From Dactylellina haptotyla (taxonomy: Eukaryota; Ascomycota; Orbiliomycetes; Orbiliales; Orbiliaceae), in assembly GCA_031310005.1 (NCBI GenBank), contig CM062388.1:1798001-1862000 (forward strand): DNA of 64,000 nucleotides. The letters run 5' to 3'. This document shows positions 11,413 to 22,862 of the stretch, piece after piece. The translations under genes were made by a program, and so were the position numbers. Under the pieces are notes generated by a model. That model did no database searches. It saw nothing but the letters and a program-made list of their open reading frames with translations, and had not been told where the DNA came from. Positions within the stretch are counted from its first letter, which is position 1. Each line of letters starts with the position of its first letter.

Positions 11413-11789
11413 ATTACTGATTAACAAATATTTTATTTGTGTATTGCAATATCTACGTATGCGTGTGATTTGAGACCGTCATGTATTTTCTAATGCAGGG
11501 TATTAAGATGGTGTCTGAACGGTATATACAAAGAACAGTAATCGAGAGAGAGAAAGCGTGTATATGCTCGTCCAGTCGTAGTATACTATAATAATAATAA
11601 TGCAGTGGTATCTGTTGTAAAATGCAGCTCCGCCTCAGCTGGATGTTGTGTGCAATCAGTCTCGTTATGAGACCGGTGTACGATATGCCAGCCCAGCCCT
11701 GGACTGCATTGTGCGTTGCCGCCAAGGGATCACCCGTCGATGGCAACGCAGTCGAACGTTCGACCAACGCAGCCGCACGCTTCTTTTCA
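11413..11789. other. intergenic
   Basis: 3' flank of the helical gene with a short ATA repeat near 11590. A minus frame at about 11665-11836 (reading IDEKKRAAALVERS) looks weakly coding and could be a frameshifted extension of the small gene at 12110, but nothing proves it. Confidence 0.4.
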
Positions 11790-12110
11790 TCAATCCAGCA
11801 GCTCCCAACCTTTGTGTATCCACCCCACCACGGCATCGACCATAATGTACGTTAGCCCGAACAGCACCACGCGCACGGCGACGGCGATATCCACGGGATC
11901 CCTTCGGCGCCGGCAGGCGGGTGTGCGCCCTCGCCATCCTATCCGAACGTGGGTGAAATAGGGCCGGTTGCTGATGTGCGAGGGCGTTGTGGGCGGATTG
12001 AGGAAGGTATAGAGCAGCGAGGACTCCCAGTCGAGGATTTGCCGGCGGACGGGTGGACAGCGGTGGTCGCGGGGGTAGGAGAGGGGCGGGGGGTGGGATT
12101 TGCAGGGCAT
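11790..12110 (-). CDS. possible small membrane protein
   Basis: 106 residues from ATG 12110. The N-terminus is Pro/Arg-rich, followed by one strong hydrophobic helix (VDIAVAVRVVLFGLTYIMVDAVVGWI, positions about 74-98; key residues Val, Leu and Ile) and a short charged tail. The basic N-terminus plus one helix would suit a mitochondrial or ER membrane protein. I do not recognise it. GC-rich sequence here supports open frames on several strands, so the gene is uncertain. Confidence 0.35.
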   Translation of the reverse strand: MPCKSHPPPLSYPRDHRCPPVRRQILDWESSLLYTFLNPPTTPSHISNRPYFTHVRIGWRGRTPACRRRRDPVDIAVAVRVVLFGLTYIMVDAVVGWIHKGWELLD

Positions 12111-12915
12111 TCTTTTCGCTTTTCTGATCAGTCGATTCGACCCGGGCCTCCCTCTCTCTGCATTTATTTGTCCACTTATTTATTTGCTTAGACTTGTTTG
12201 AGGCTCCGAGGGGAGTGGGATATTGTGGGTATCTGGATGGAGGATTCGATTCGATTAATCGAACCTTCTGCGGCGCAAAAAGATGGAGAAGGGAAAACGG
12301 GGAGGAGAGAGGAGGTGAGGAGGGGGGGTCCGGAACTTTCTCCGCCCTTCGTCATGATCAAGTGACATTTAAAAGACAAGAGCGAGAAGACGGCCTTATC
12401 TTGTAACTCCGCCAAGCGCAAATGGGCATCCGTAATCTCCCAATTTGTATCAAATCAAGAGCTGACGGTGGCCGCGGTGGTCGCGCGGACGGTGGAGTAT
12501 ATTGACATATCAGGCGAGTCGTCGCGATGGGCAGACGACGGATGCGGCTAGAACCGAACGGAGTTGTTCTTTTTTCTCTCTCTATACGTTCAACGTGTGA
12601 ATACAGATCCCGTGATGGGTCAATTGCCGTACAATGTGCCCTAATGTGCGAGGTTGGTGGAGGGTTTCGAGAAGGGCATCGCGGGCTTTCTTTTCTCTCG
12701 AGGACTCCGATTCGCGACGGGTCTCGTTTCAATCCCTCGCGATCGATTGGCACCCCGGTCGGTTTACTGGCAAGTCGCTCAATTGATCAAATGGCAATGC
12801 AGCCATTTCAACAAACAAGCCACAAGTGCAATAATACCAACCTCCAGAATATAATTTTATAAAATTTAATTAGAGGAGAGAAAGCGAGAGATAAACAAAT
12901 AAGATAATAGGAAAA
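12111..12915. other. intergenic, GC-rich then AT-rich
   Basis: Several overlapping frames on both strands without domains. The last 80 bp before 12916 are purine-rich and probably the 5' leader of the NTF2-like gene. Confidence 0.5.
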
Positions 12916-13425
12916 ATGGGACGAGCAACAGTCACAGCCTCGCCCCCTCCTCCCTCGGCCTCGGAGCTCTACAGAGACATCTACGAAACCTGCATCGAGT
13001 TTCTGGCGTCCATGAGCCGCGACACCTCCTCCCCGACCTTTATCGATACCGAGGGCGTAAAGGCGGTGCGAACTGCCGACTTTGAGCAGACATGGGGGCA
13101 CAGGTACATGGTCTCGATGCACCCGGAGGAGTACAGCACCCCGTTGACGCTGGACGGCCTGGTGGAGCACCTCGAGACAGCTGCACCACTGCTGGCCAAG
13201 TGGGACGTGTCCGTGGAGGACATCCTGGTGGACGAGGTGAGAAAGCGGGCGGTGGTGCGGTCTACGTACGCCATGCAGGCCCCCGGCGAGGACAAGGAGA
13301 CGGTGGAGAACGATATGGTCTGGATGCTGGAGCTGGACGAGCACGGCAGGAAGGTGCATCGGGCGGTCGAGTTCAAGGACGCCGCGGCGGACCACAAGTT
13401 CAAGGAGACGATGAAGAAGGAGTGA
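12916..13425 (+). CDS. NTF2/SnoaL-like protein
   Basis: A single exon of 169 residues; ATG 12916 in context AAAAATGG. After a Pro/Ser-rich leader the fold signature is a helix (SELYRDIYETCIEFLASM), TWGHRYMVSMHPE, a second helix (GLVEHLETAAPLLAKW), and then beta strands (VEDILVDEVRKRAVVRSTYAM, VENDMVWMLELDEHG, VHRAVEFKDA). This order of helices followed by long strands is that of the NTF2-like superfamily, which in fungi includes many short proteins of unknown role. No catalytic residues can be assigned. The cytosol is likely as no targeting signal is seen. Confidence 0.75.
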   Translation: MGRATVTASPPPPSASELYRDIYETCIEFLASMSRDTSSPTFIDTEGVKAVRTADFEQTWGHRYMVSMHPEEYSTPLTLDGLVEHLETAAPLLAKWDVSVEDILVDEVRKRAVVRSTYAMQAPGEDKETVENDMVWMLELDEHGRKVHRAVEFKDAAADHKFKETMKKE

Positions 13426-14049
13426 TCCAGCACGTCCACCGTATATATACACACATGTAGGCATATTGTTTGTCCCCACTGTAAAATATGTATCTACCGC
13501 TAGAATACACCGTCGGTAGAGTATAATTTTATATATATACATTTACACAAAAGTACGAGCTTATCATGCCAGATTAGTAACGTGGTGCCGTATTCGTATT
13601 CCGGTTGGGTTGATCGCAGCGTAAAATTAGCAGCCGCGCGACGGGCCATCGTAGCTTCCGTCAAAACCTCCCATCTGTCCTCTCCCCGACATCGCCACCG
13701 CCGGAGACCGCAACTTCAACAACGATATCGACACCTCCACGACGACCTCCACGCGACAAGCATAGGAAAAGTAGCTAATCGAGTGGGTGCAATAGCCGCT
13801 GCGGACGATAGGGAGAGACATAGCTGGGCCCTGTTTCAGGAGTGGCCGGGATCGTGTGCCTGAAAAGAACAGCTTACGCCAACGTCAAACACTTTCTATC
13901 AAACCCGCGAACCTCATCCACAGCTCCCTCCTTTCAACCAACATTCCACCATCATCATCACCATCTGTAGCATCCTCACCTTCGACATACTGTATCCCCT
14001 CACTGGCTGTATATAGTAGCCTTCCGGCACGCCCCGTCGTTCGCCGCCG
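13426..14049. other. intergenic, TM9SF promoter side
   Basis: Contains AT-rich 3' flank, then C/T-rich sequence from about 13870 that likely forms the 5' leader of the TM9SF gene. No gene supported. Confidence 0.5.
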
Positions 14050-16200
14050 ATGAAGTGGTTCCGTCCGTCGCCGTCGCTGGCGGCGCTGATAGCCCTCAAG
14101 GCATCCCTTTCTGCCGCCTTCTACCTCCCCGGCGTCGCCCCCACCGACTACAACGAAGGTGACCGCGTCGCTCTCAACGTCAATCGTCTCACGCCCGCCA
14201 TCGTCCCATCCACACAGCAGGTTGAGTCCTTAATATCATACGACTACTACCATGAATTCTTCCACTTCTGCCGCCCCAAGAAAGGGCCCGAAAAGATATC
14301 CGAATCGCTGGGCTCCATCCTCTTTGGCGATCGTATCCTCACCTCCCCCTTCGAGCTCAGCATGGCCAAGAACGAAACCTGCAAGTTCCTCTGCACCGGC
14401 ACCCACGACAAGAATTCCGCCAAATTCACAAATCTGAGGATCTGGCAAGGGTACAATCTCAACTGGCTTATCGATGGCCTGCCTGCTGCCACTCTGACCT
14501 CCCAGGTCGGCGATGAATCCAACCAATTCTACAGCCAAGGTTTCTCCCTCGGTGGCATCACCCCTAACCCCGGTGACCACAAGCCCTTCATCAACAACCA
14601 CTACGATATCATCGTCGACTATCACCGCATCCCTGGCCGCAAGGAGAAGCCCTTCCGTGTCGTCGGAGTCGTCGTTCAACCTTCTTCCAAACAGCAGAAG
14701 ATCTCTGGAGATGGGAAATCCGCGGACTGTGGCAATGATACACCCCTTTATCTCAGCGAAAGCGACAACACGGATATCCACTATACCTACAGTGTCATCT
14801 GGATGGAGTCCCCCACCGCCTGGGCTACCCGCTGGGACAAGTACCTTCACGTCTTCGATCCACGAATCCATTGGTTCTCTCTCGTCAACAGCGCCATAAT
14901 TGTCATCTTCCTCACCGGTATGGTCAGCATGGTCCTGCTGAAGACCCTCAGGAAGGACATTGCCCGCTACAACCAACTCGACCTCAACGAGGATGTGCAG
15001 GAGGATTCCGGCTGGAAGCTTGTCCATGGTGATGTCTTCAGACCACCAAAGAATCCAATGCTTCTCAGTATCTTTCTCGGTAGCGGTGCTCAAATTTTCT
15101 TCATGACCGGAATTACCATCAGTGAGTATATCCCTTCGCTCATTTCTTTCAAAACCCTTTGTACCTGACAGGATATAGTGTTCGCCCTTCTCGGCTTCCT
15201 CTCACCATCCGGCCGTGGTAGTCTCGCCACCGCGATGATCATCCTCTACACCCTCCTTGGCTTCGTCGGTGGCTACACCTCTGCCCGCGTCTACAAATCA
15301 TTTGGTGGCGAGTCCTGGAAGAAGAACATCCTCTTCACTCCAATCTTCATCCCAGGAGTAGTCTTTGGCACTTTCTTCTTCCTCAATTTCTTCCTAATCT
15401 GGAAAGGATCGTCTGGTGCCGTTCCACTGTGGACCATGGTCGCATTGATCTGTATCTGGTTCGTTATCAGCTTGCCGTTGAGCTTCGCGGGCAGTTGGTT
15501 CGGATTCAGAGCTCCAGTACGTATATTGTCTTTATCCTCCATTGCAATCTGAAGCTAATTTTCGTAGCCCTTCGACGCCCCAGTTCGCACCAACCAAATC
15601 CCACGCCAAATCCCAGAACAGGCTCTCTACCTCAAGCCGATCCCCAGCATGCTCCTCGTTGGTATTCTCCCGTTTGGCGCCATCTTTGTCGAGCTCTACT
15701 TCATCATGTCCTCTATCTGGTTCCACAGAGTCTACTACATGTTCGGTTTCCTGTTCGTCTGCTACGGGATTATGGTATGTCTTTCTCAGTTCCTCCTCCG
15801 TGCAAAAATACATTGCTAATATTATTAAATAGATCATTACCTGCTCTACTGTTACGATATTAATGATCTACTTCCTCCTCTGCAGCGAAAACTACCACTG
15901 GCACTGGCGCGCGTTCTTCATCAGCGGTGCCAGCGCTTTTTATGTGGTGCTTAACGCCTTCATCTACTGGCTGAGCAAACTTAGCCTCGGCGGCCTGGCT
16001 AGCAACGTACTGTACTTAGGATACAGTTTGTTGATTGGCTTTTTGTTTTTCATTCTGACTGGTAAGTCCATTCGTATGCCTGAATTTATGTGATGTTTAG
16101 AGGGCAACGCGGTACTAACCAGATTTGGATAGGTACCATCGGATTCTTCTCGAGTTGGTTCTTCGTTAGGAAAATTTACGCCAGCATCAAGATTGATTAA
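14050..16200 (+). CDS. transmembrane 9 superfamily (EMP70/TMN) protein
   Basis: Five exons (14050-15121, 15179-15516, 15568-15774, 15833-16061 and 16133-16200) join in phase to 637 residues, the usual EMP70 length. The signal peptide is followed by [15 protein letters not shown], the conserved start of the mature luminal domain. The N-terminal half is luminal and includes [11 protein letters not shown]. The C-terminal part has nine membrane helices, with the family motifs [30 protein letters not shown] and [11 protein letters not shown]. The tail ends KIYASIKID: the K-x-D end is the COPI/Golgi-retention signal of this family. Its yeast relatives (Emp70/Tmn) act in endosome-Golgi sorting, adhesion and metal balance. 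All introns have GT-AG borders, with branch sites such as GCTAAT and ACTAAC. This is the most secure call in the window. Confidence 0.95.
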
Positions 16201-17370
16201 ACTCGCCCCTCGGATGGAAATGAGTACCTGATGGGAGAAAGGATGGAGTGATCGAGTAAACGCTTTTCGGGTTGAGCTCTTTTCAGATGCAGGGTTTTTC
16301 AATTCATATTTACGCCTATTTTCCATAATACAATTTTTTGTTTATTGTCTATTTATGCGTCTGCTAAGGATGGCATTTTTACGTAAAACTCTACGGGGGA
16401 GGGATGTTGGACTGGAGGATTTTTCTGATGGAGACGTAGTTGGTGGATGGTGGTAACTACCAGGGTTCATGGTGCGAGAATATGGATATATTGGAGAGGA
16501 ACGGCGAAACGCAAAGTCACGAAACGAACAAAAGAAACGCTTTTCTAATCCAAAAGTTGACAGCGGGGAGTTGTACCGGGATATAAAATTATTTTGTTTA
16601 CATTTTTGTCTGTTTCGGTTTACATATTTTTTTTGCAATGTTGAATAACCTTTTTTGATAGGCTTTTTTTTTTTGTTTGGTATGATATGGAATATGAACT
16701 TTTCTTATATTGCTACCGAATACGTAAGGACTTGGCCTTTACATATCTACTTTCCTCTGGGGTATCGCAAACATTTGGCAATGATGTACATGTTTGGGAT
16801 GCTTGCTAATTCTTGTGTTCTTTGCTGTGGACTTTTCGTCCTTATCCGTGACATCATTCTAGGGTGATATTTGGTAAGTCGAATCTGGGAAATGTTTACT
16901 TCGGCGGGTCGAGTAGTTGATATATGATATAGCTTTAGATGATTCCCAAGTTCATGGGGTTAAGAGAAGCATGTGGGATGCGTCTGCATTTTGACCACCC
17001 GTAAATCTTTATATTGCATGATACATGAAGCCTCATTTCTTTGTTGGAATCGTATATATGTCCACATGAAGACTAAAGTTTAATTCTCTCCGAGTAGGTG
17101 TAATATATCGTCCATTTCATTGGCAGGCTCGTGTAGTTGTCTTATGACGAATTATTGGGATCAGTCTAAACGTGAAGCTCTGGGGTGACCGATGTGGCGA
17201 GATTTGGCTACAAAGTGAGCTCTTCTCAGTAGGACGCACGTGTAGAGATAGGGTGAACTCATCGTCTCTCGCCAATCGGGGCTGCTAAATAAATATGAAT
17301 CAACCTAGTGTCATTTGATATAAATCTTTCTTAATGTGGTTTTCTGTTGCATTCTGACTTATACGTAAAC
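16201..17370. other. 3' flank and intergenic
   Basis: AT-rich 3' flank of the TM9SF gene, T-tract near 16660. A hydrophobic frame at 16655-16867 has no ATG at its start and no splice structure; not taken as a gene. Confidence 0.5.
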
Positions 17371-17373
17371 CGA

Positions 17374-17747
17374 GGGATATCATTTGAGCATAGGTATGTC
17401 ATGCGCGTTTATCAGTGGCAACTGCATAAGGTCGCCGACGAATGCTATTGTTTGACTTCCGCTGACGATATTGGGATTGAGATTAGGATTACCGTCTCTG
17501 GCTCGGTCATCTGTCCTGCCTCGTCCACGATCACAAACATAACTTTGAAGTACTTTGGTATCTGGTGAGCACCTGCTCCCATATAAGTTGCAAAAATGAC
17601 CCTAATCTCTTCGTAAATGCTCTTGTCTATCCGGTTTCGCACCTCCGCAAAATCCTTTCTCTTGACCTTTTGTGATTTTCCTCTTAACGTCTTGTAGAAG
17701 GAGTTATAGTGCTCCCAGATTTCGTGCTGTCTTCGCTTGTGCATCAA
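17374..17747 (-). pseudogene. SF1 (UPF1-like) helicase fragment, frameshifted
   Basis: One frame (17747-17445) reads EEIRVIFATYMGAG, then KVMFVIVDEAGQMTEPETVI. This matches motifs Ia/Ib to II (DEAGQ, the Walker B box) of UPF1/NFX1-type superfamily 1 helicases. After the stop at 17445-17447 the next frame reads AFVGDLMQLPL (17445-17413), which matches motif III (GDxxQLPP). The motif order and spacing are right but the frame changes, so the gene is broken. No Walker A motif was found upstream. The rest is decayed or rearranged. The original function would have been a nucleic acid-dependent ATPase. Confidence 0.6.
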
Positions 17748-18652
17748 ACCACACGGGCTGGGGAAGTCCTCACGTATGTAGGCGCCGCTGATAGAATGAA
17801 TATCTACTAGGCTGAATCATGCTTGCGATGGAGACCTCGAAAATCAAGAGAGTTTCCATGATAATGTGCTGATGTAGTGATATAGCTTGTGATATTGGCG
17901 TGCAAGGCGGAATGTTTTGTTCGTTGTAATAAACTGTTATTGAATCAAGGTGTAACACATATCTTGCTCGTTCTCTTGCTCGTTCGTTGGGTCTTTGCAG
18001 AAATGTCCGGAAGGCGTCGGGAGGATAGGATGTTGTCTTCAATATCAGGTAGTTCTTTAGAAGATCATGTTTAGTACTGGTCAGAACCCTTAGATTACGG
18101 AGCGTCTAATGTGCAAGCTTTCGGTTTATGGTAGAATATCCGCCGTTCGGGGACGTGCGCGCTTCTTCACCATGATATCAAGACTAGAAATAATAAGTTA
18201 TACGAGTCTCAGATATAAATTTCGCTCTAGCTAATCTCTGAGAGGTGTAATCTGAGATATGAATGGTCATATGCTCCTGTTGCGTACCCCTAGATAAATT
18301 TGCGACTTATGTTGAGCGTCAGGTGCTCCAAAATCGTGCATGGAGTCAAATGGAGTCGGTAGTTTACTTCAATATGCCTATTGGCCGGGATATGTTGGTT
18401 TATAGGGTGTTTGTATGAAACATAGATGCAAAAGCCCTAATCATTCTATGGGATACTTGATATGCCCCACGAGGGTTTTCGTATTTATTATAGCTAGTAA
18501 TAGTGTACAATAAATACCTAAGTTTTATCGTATTTCTTCGGACCAATATATTATGCCTCACTCACCAGTGAGAAGACGTGTATTATCTATATTTGTATAA
18601 GATAATTGATGCGGACTCCAAAGAAATACTCTCCATAATCGGACGGAGAATA
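17748..18652. other. decayed intergenic DNA
   Basis: AT-rich with scattered stops on both strands. Minus 18042-17770 may hold eroded helicase sequence, but no motif is readable. Confidence 0.4.
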
Positions 18653-19060
18653 CGCAGATTCTTCTTATAAAAAGGCATAGTCAACGATTTCTTTCTCTAT
18701 TTTGCTTTGGATATTGTACCACATCGGTTTGATAGCTTCTTGGACATCCGCATCCTGGAACTTTCGTTTTAAACTTCTTGATAGGATTTAATTTGGCTTT
18801 CGCATAGCGCAGTTTGAGTTTCTTGTCGATTGAAGAACAAACGTATCTCCGACCAATGGCATGAGATCGGCGTGCCTCGAAGTCGCGTGGACGGTCTTGG
18901 CAATGTAGACAGCAGAGAGGATCTATTGTGCCCAAGGGATATTCTACCTACATATCTAGGATGCGGTGCCGCTGTTCGAGGTGGACGTGGTCGTTGAAGG
19001 TCCGTGGAGATTCATGTTTGTTACGTCGATGAATGCGCTAGGATCAAGAATTTTCTTCAT
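18653..19060 (-). pseudogene. decayed coding remnant, possibly the helicase N-terminus
   Basis: On minus, ATG 19060 opens a coding-like stretch (MKKILDPSAFIDVTNMN) that stops after about 36 codons. A frame from 18935 then reads CQDRPRDFEARRS and SSIDKKLKLRYAKAKLNP. A third frame reads DVQEAIKPMWYNIQSKIEKE just upstream of a stop at about 18654. Three frames in series without clear splice sites suggest frameshift decay. It shares its strand with the helicase fragment 0.9 kb downstream, so one ancestral gene is plausible but unproven. Confidence 0.4.
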
Positions 19061-19685
19061 AGTTTGAGGATACATTATGAACCTTGCAGGGATATGCTGA
19101 GTGAAAGCATTGCAATTGCATTGGAACTGTGCCTAATAGTGTAGCGGGTAGCGGTATAAGGCCATTTAACGTCTCGTAGTAGTTCTCAAATAGAATATTT
19201 CACTCGGGATAGTATTATATAGAAAGACAGATTCATGGGAATGTAACATTGCTGCTCTCTTAATTTGGTGAGAAGAAAGAAAGAGGAAGAGAGTGGAGTA
19301 GGATGTGGGGGGGAGTGGTGTCTTTATATAGCGATAAAAGCCGCCGCCGAGTGTAAATATTGTTGGGAAGAGTTCTGGCTGTTTCCCCGACCTTTCCAGA
19401 AATTTCTCGCAAAATTCATCTAGATTCTATGCAAGCCTTCCAAGCTTATTGGGCAGAGACCATACTGATCGATTTGGAGCATCTCCGGGCACTTTGGACG
19501 ATATTTGTGTTGCCGTCGTCGATGCGATCCGCGAACTATCACTCATCCTGATCTCCAAGGAGCCGAACAGCATCGGATGGAGCATATGAGGTAACAATGA
19601 GACCGAGTTCTTAATTGGGTTCGTTAAATGCATCAAGCGTTGGAGTATCGATCAGCTCATCCAACCATAGGACACGATCACGGCC
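19061..19685. other. intergenic with possible promoter
   Basis: A TATATA element near 19324 lies about 360 bp before the RNase III-like gene. No gene is supported between. Confidence 0.4.
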
Positions 19686-20502
19686 ATGGATTCAGACTAC
19701 ACTTTTGCCTTGAACGTCCCTGAAACCCTCTACCTTCCTCAGATTTCCCGTGACGACCTTCGAACGTCAGCTCTCATGGACCAGACGACCCGTACGCCCT
19801 TCACGACGAGGCATCTCAATCATACCGGGAAGTATGCGTATAAACTTGCTGTCGCCCTCTATCTCGCCACTGCATATCCGGGACAGCCACAAATAAAGGT
19901 AAATATTTATTTAGAAAGCTCTTCCGTTCCAGAAAACAATTTTCGAGACTAAATAGGCCATCTGTATGGAAACAGGAACTACAGTCGGTCATGACAGCAG
20001 ACGAAGTTGTTCGCAGCTTCTCTATCCAGTTCGGTCTTCCCGAAGAAATGGCCGGCCCCAAATCGCCAACAGCGGAGTATGATGCTGAAATGGAGGTCTT
20101 CTACGCTTGGATGGGCGCCGTATACTTGGAAAAAGGGATCGAAGCCATCCAATTAGTCGTTATGTCACTGTTTGAGGCTAACCGTGACGAGATTCTTGTT
20201 GCCGCTACTCATCTTGCTGGATATCTCGAAGGAAGTGTCGAAGCTTCTCCTCTCAAGTCTTCTGTGAGCACATATGAAGATTCTGAGGTACGTTTAAAAT
20301 ATTAGTACTACCCGTGTCTTGTTGTGGATGGGTACGATAAGATCATACAATATAAGTCTAATCTCTGTTGTAGACACCCTCGCGCAAGAGAAAGCTTAAA
20401 CATGCCGAATATGACAGGGCGGTAGAGCCTTCTCGTACTCCATATCTCCTCAGCCCTACTAAGAGGAGAAGGATTGCTACGGCTAAATCATTATATCATT
20501 GA
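19686..20502 (+). CDS. degenerate RNase III-fold protein
   Basis: Exons 19686-19898, 19976-20287 and 20374-20502 join at phase 0 to 217 residues. The middle exon contains FGLPEEM, then AEMEVFYAWMGAVYLEKGIEA, which resembles the second half of the RNase III fold (the AE.fEAyiGAlYLd.G pattern). The first half has NHTGKYAYKLAVALYL where active enzymes have the N-E-R-L-E-F-L-G-D signature, so the metal-binding acidic residues are absent. The C-terminus is basic (RKRKLKH and KRRR), a possible nuclear signal. It is probably a non-catalytic RNase III-like protein, and a role in RNA binding is only a guess. The acceptor of intron 1 was set at 19975 because the nearer AG (19956) breaks the frame. Confidence 0.6.
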
Positions 20503-20959
20503 GGTAACGGAGGTGAAATGAAGGTCGTAGCAAGATATGGCGTACAAAAGAATGCCTATTCCACGACTGAGAGTTCAAATAACAGCCTATGTTCAAGATG
20601 CAAACTTCACAAGCTAGTCCTGAGATTGGTTCATCTTGGTTCTTTTGTTTCCTTTGTATCAGGATACTAGTTCATTTGGGGGCTACTTTGGGAGGTTATA
20701 GTCCAGAGTAGCAACTTGGTTTTGTCTCACAGGTGGCTGCCGTCTAGCAAGAGTCAGCTGAAGCAATAGAATATTTTCTTCCACTCCATTGCTCCTCCGA
20801 TATACTTAGTTTCGACTCCTCTATGATTCCACTCTAACACCGCAACGCTACACTTCAACACCCACAGAATTGATTTTGTCCTCTCTTTAATAACCAGTTA
20901 CCGAGCTCCAACCCGCTCATATTTTTACTGCGAATCATACCGCCTGGTCCAAGTGCTCG
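20503..20959. other. intergenic
   Basis: No gene or clear signal seen apart from CT-rich sequence near 20780-20900 that may be a 5' leader. Confidence 0.5.
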
Positions 20960-22044
20960 ATGCTAGAGCTACCTTTGAAAGTCAGAATGTCAGGGCGAAG
21001 CTTGGACTTCGACTTTATACCACTGGGCAAAATTGTCCTTCCGAATATTCGCAGCCGGGGCATCTACCTCGCCGCCATAAAATTCAAGTTCCAGCGCAAG
21101 GATAACACCACACCAAGTGCTCCCAAATGGGAAGTCTTACCCAGCGATCTTGACTCGCCGTTCAGAAGCATATACGTCTTCCGAGTGCAAATCGAAGGAT
21201 TATACCCGCACGCTAGGGAACAATTCCTCATAGACTTAAGCATATTTTCTGCCTTACCGTTGCATTAATAAAAAGAACGCAATTTGACCGTTTGGTGTTA
21301 TAGAACCTCACATATATAATGACTACGGGCCGTGGCTCACTCCGTATGGCACGTCATTTCGAACTCGAAAAGTTGGTCAGATTGGGTGATGTCAACCCCG
21401 AAGAATTAGATATGGAGACCGTTCTGATACGGTGCTGGCGGCGCTATGTGAACGCCGTTCGGAAGGATAATGTGCAGAATTTCGTGCGATTTATCACTAG
21501 AATTATCATGCCCAGGGTTGATGAGGTTTTCTACGAGCAGGGGGTTAAAGATGAGAGGATGGTGATTATTTACAACGGGGTGGATGATGATGATAATGGA
21601 GATTTTAGTGATGTTGGAGAGGAAGATCCGTATGATGGCTATTCGGAGTATGGGGTATCGGATCGCAGTCTCGACACTGAGGATTTTGAAGAGATGGCGA
21701 GGGTGGAGAGATTGAAGAGGTTCCAAAAGGCGGTAGCGAAGCAAGAGAGAATAGTGGGTGAGGCGAAATGGAGTGAGGAAGGGTGGGAGACAGGTTCTGA
21801 TGAGGCGGAATCGAGTCAACTGGAGACGGCCGATTTGAACAAAGAGAACCGGCCGTCGATGCAAGGAGAAGAAGATAATGAGATGGAGGAGCAATTCGTC
21901 AATGCAGCTGGGGTTTCAAACGCCAAGGGACAGACTCCGGTGGTACAGGAACATCTTGTTGAGGTTCTGAGGGTTGATGATTCCTCGAAGTCTATCCGAC
22001 GGGCGCGCGTAAAGCAACCTAACTACCCGCAACGCCGCTTGTGA
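20960..22044 (+). CDS. acidic hypothetical protein, junction uncertain
   Basis: Two coding-like blocks. The first (ATG 20960, or ATG 20987) reads LDFDFIPLGKIVLPNIRSRGIYLAAIKFKFQRK and looks beta-rich. The second, open from an acceptor at 21303, reads FELEKLVRLGDVNPEELDMETVLIRCWRRY (about 21361-21450), then an Asp/Glu-rich tract (GVDDDDNGDFSDVGEEDP), a helical region and a basic tail ending PNYPQRRL. A donor at 21185 joins them in phase (intron 119 nt) but is weak; the donor at 21259 is nearer yet breaks the frame. They may be two genes, with the second starting at ATG 21319. I do not recognise a family. Confidence 0.5.
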
Positions 22045-22862
22045 ATATCCCGGGTCCAGCTCTGGGAGAGTGAGTGGTCTACTTGAGCAAGGGTCTTCTT
22101 GCCTCGATCATCTGTCTCAAGACCAGAGACAAACTAGCTGTTAGCAGTAACTGCTCACCTAAGCCCTAGAATAGCATTTCAAACGCATCTCCGCAATGTA
22201 ATGTAGTATCGAATACCAGACCATTCCGTCCCGAGCCGTCCGTTTCTCGACCGGCACGAGATGCCCAAGTTCTTCCGCCCTCCGCACCCAGTCGAATTCT
22301 TGGTGCTTCCATAGCAGCAAAAATTCCTTCCAAACCCCAATGATCTTTCCCGGAACCAGCAAGGCGAGCCAAAGTAAGTAAAACAAGTGAGAGCTGAAAA
22401 GGGCTCCAAGGCCCTCTTTCCGTCATCCTTGTCGCCGCCTTATCCTAAAATAGTCACGTCTACGCAATCAGGCACATTCTTCGAGCAAGGGACAAGGGTG
22501 TTCGGTTCTCGGCACTTCCCCGTTCGAGACAACCAGGCAAGAAAACCGTCAGCCAAGGTCCGGAAGATACCATTCTCCGGGGTGGAGGGAGTAAATGGCC
22601 GCGTGAGTTCTTATAAAGAGGAGGGGTAGCGAAAGATGCTGGGCGTCTAGGAATTTTTTCTTGCGGGCTGGCTTTTCTAGATCCAATTGTTCCTTTTCTC
22701 TATCCTCGTGCGCTGCTGCAGTAACGTTATAACAACGCATACATACGCATCTCGAGCTCCGCTGGTGAAAGTTATTCGGTTGACTTGTCCAGCATTAGGG
22801 CACATTAGAGTGGGGTGAACTTTATTTTTATCTCTATTTTCTTTAATTTTCCATCAGTTACA
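22045..22862. other. intergenic, lectin promoter side
   Basis: Minus frames at 22159-22426 are open in three registers, as expected by chance. TATAAA (22612-22617) and GTAACGTTATAAC (22721-22733) lie before the lectin gene at 22863. Confidence 0.45.

Noticed and set aside
12194-12753. Minus frames of 77 and 131 codons
   Set aside because: Low-complexity Arg/Pro/Ser translation typical of non-coding GC-rich DNA.
16655-16867. Hydrophobic 70-codon plus frame after the TM9SF gene
   Set aside because: It begins at a non-ATG codon inside the 3' flank and T-rich DNA translates as Phe/Leu anyway.
22159-22426. Three open minus frames before lectin A
   Set aside because: All three registers are open at once; the most protein-like one lacks an ATG and acceptor.
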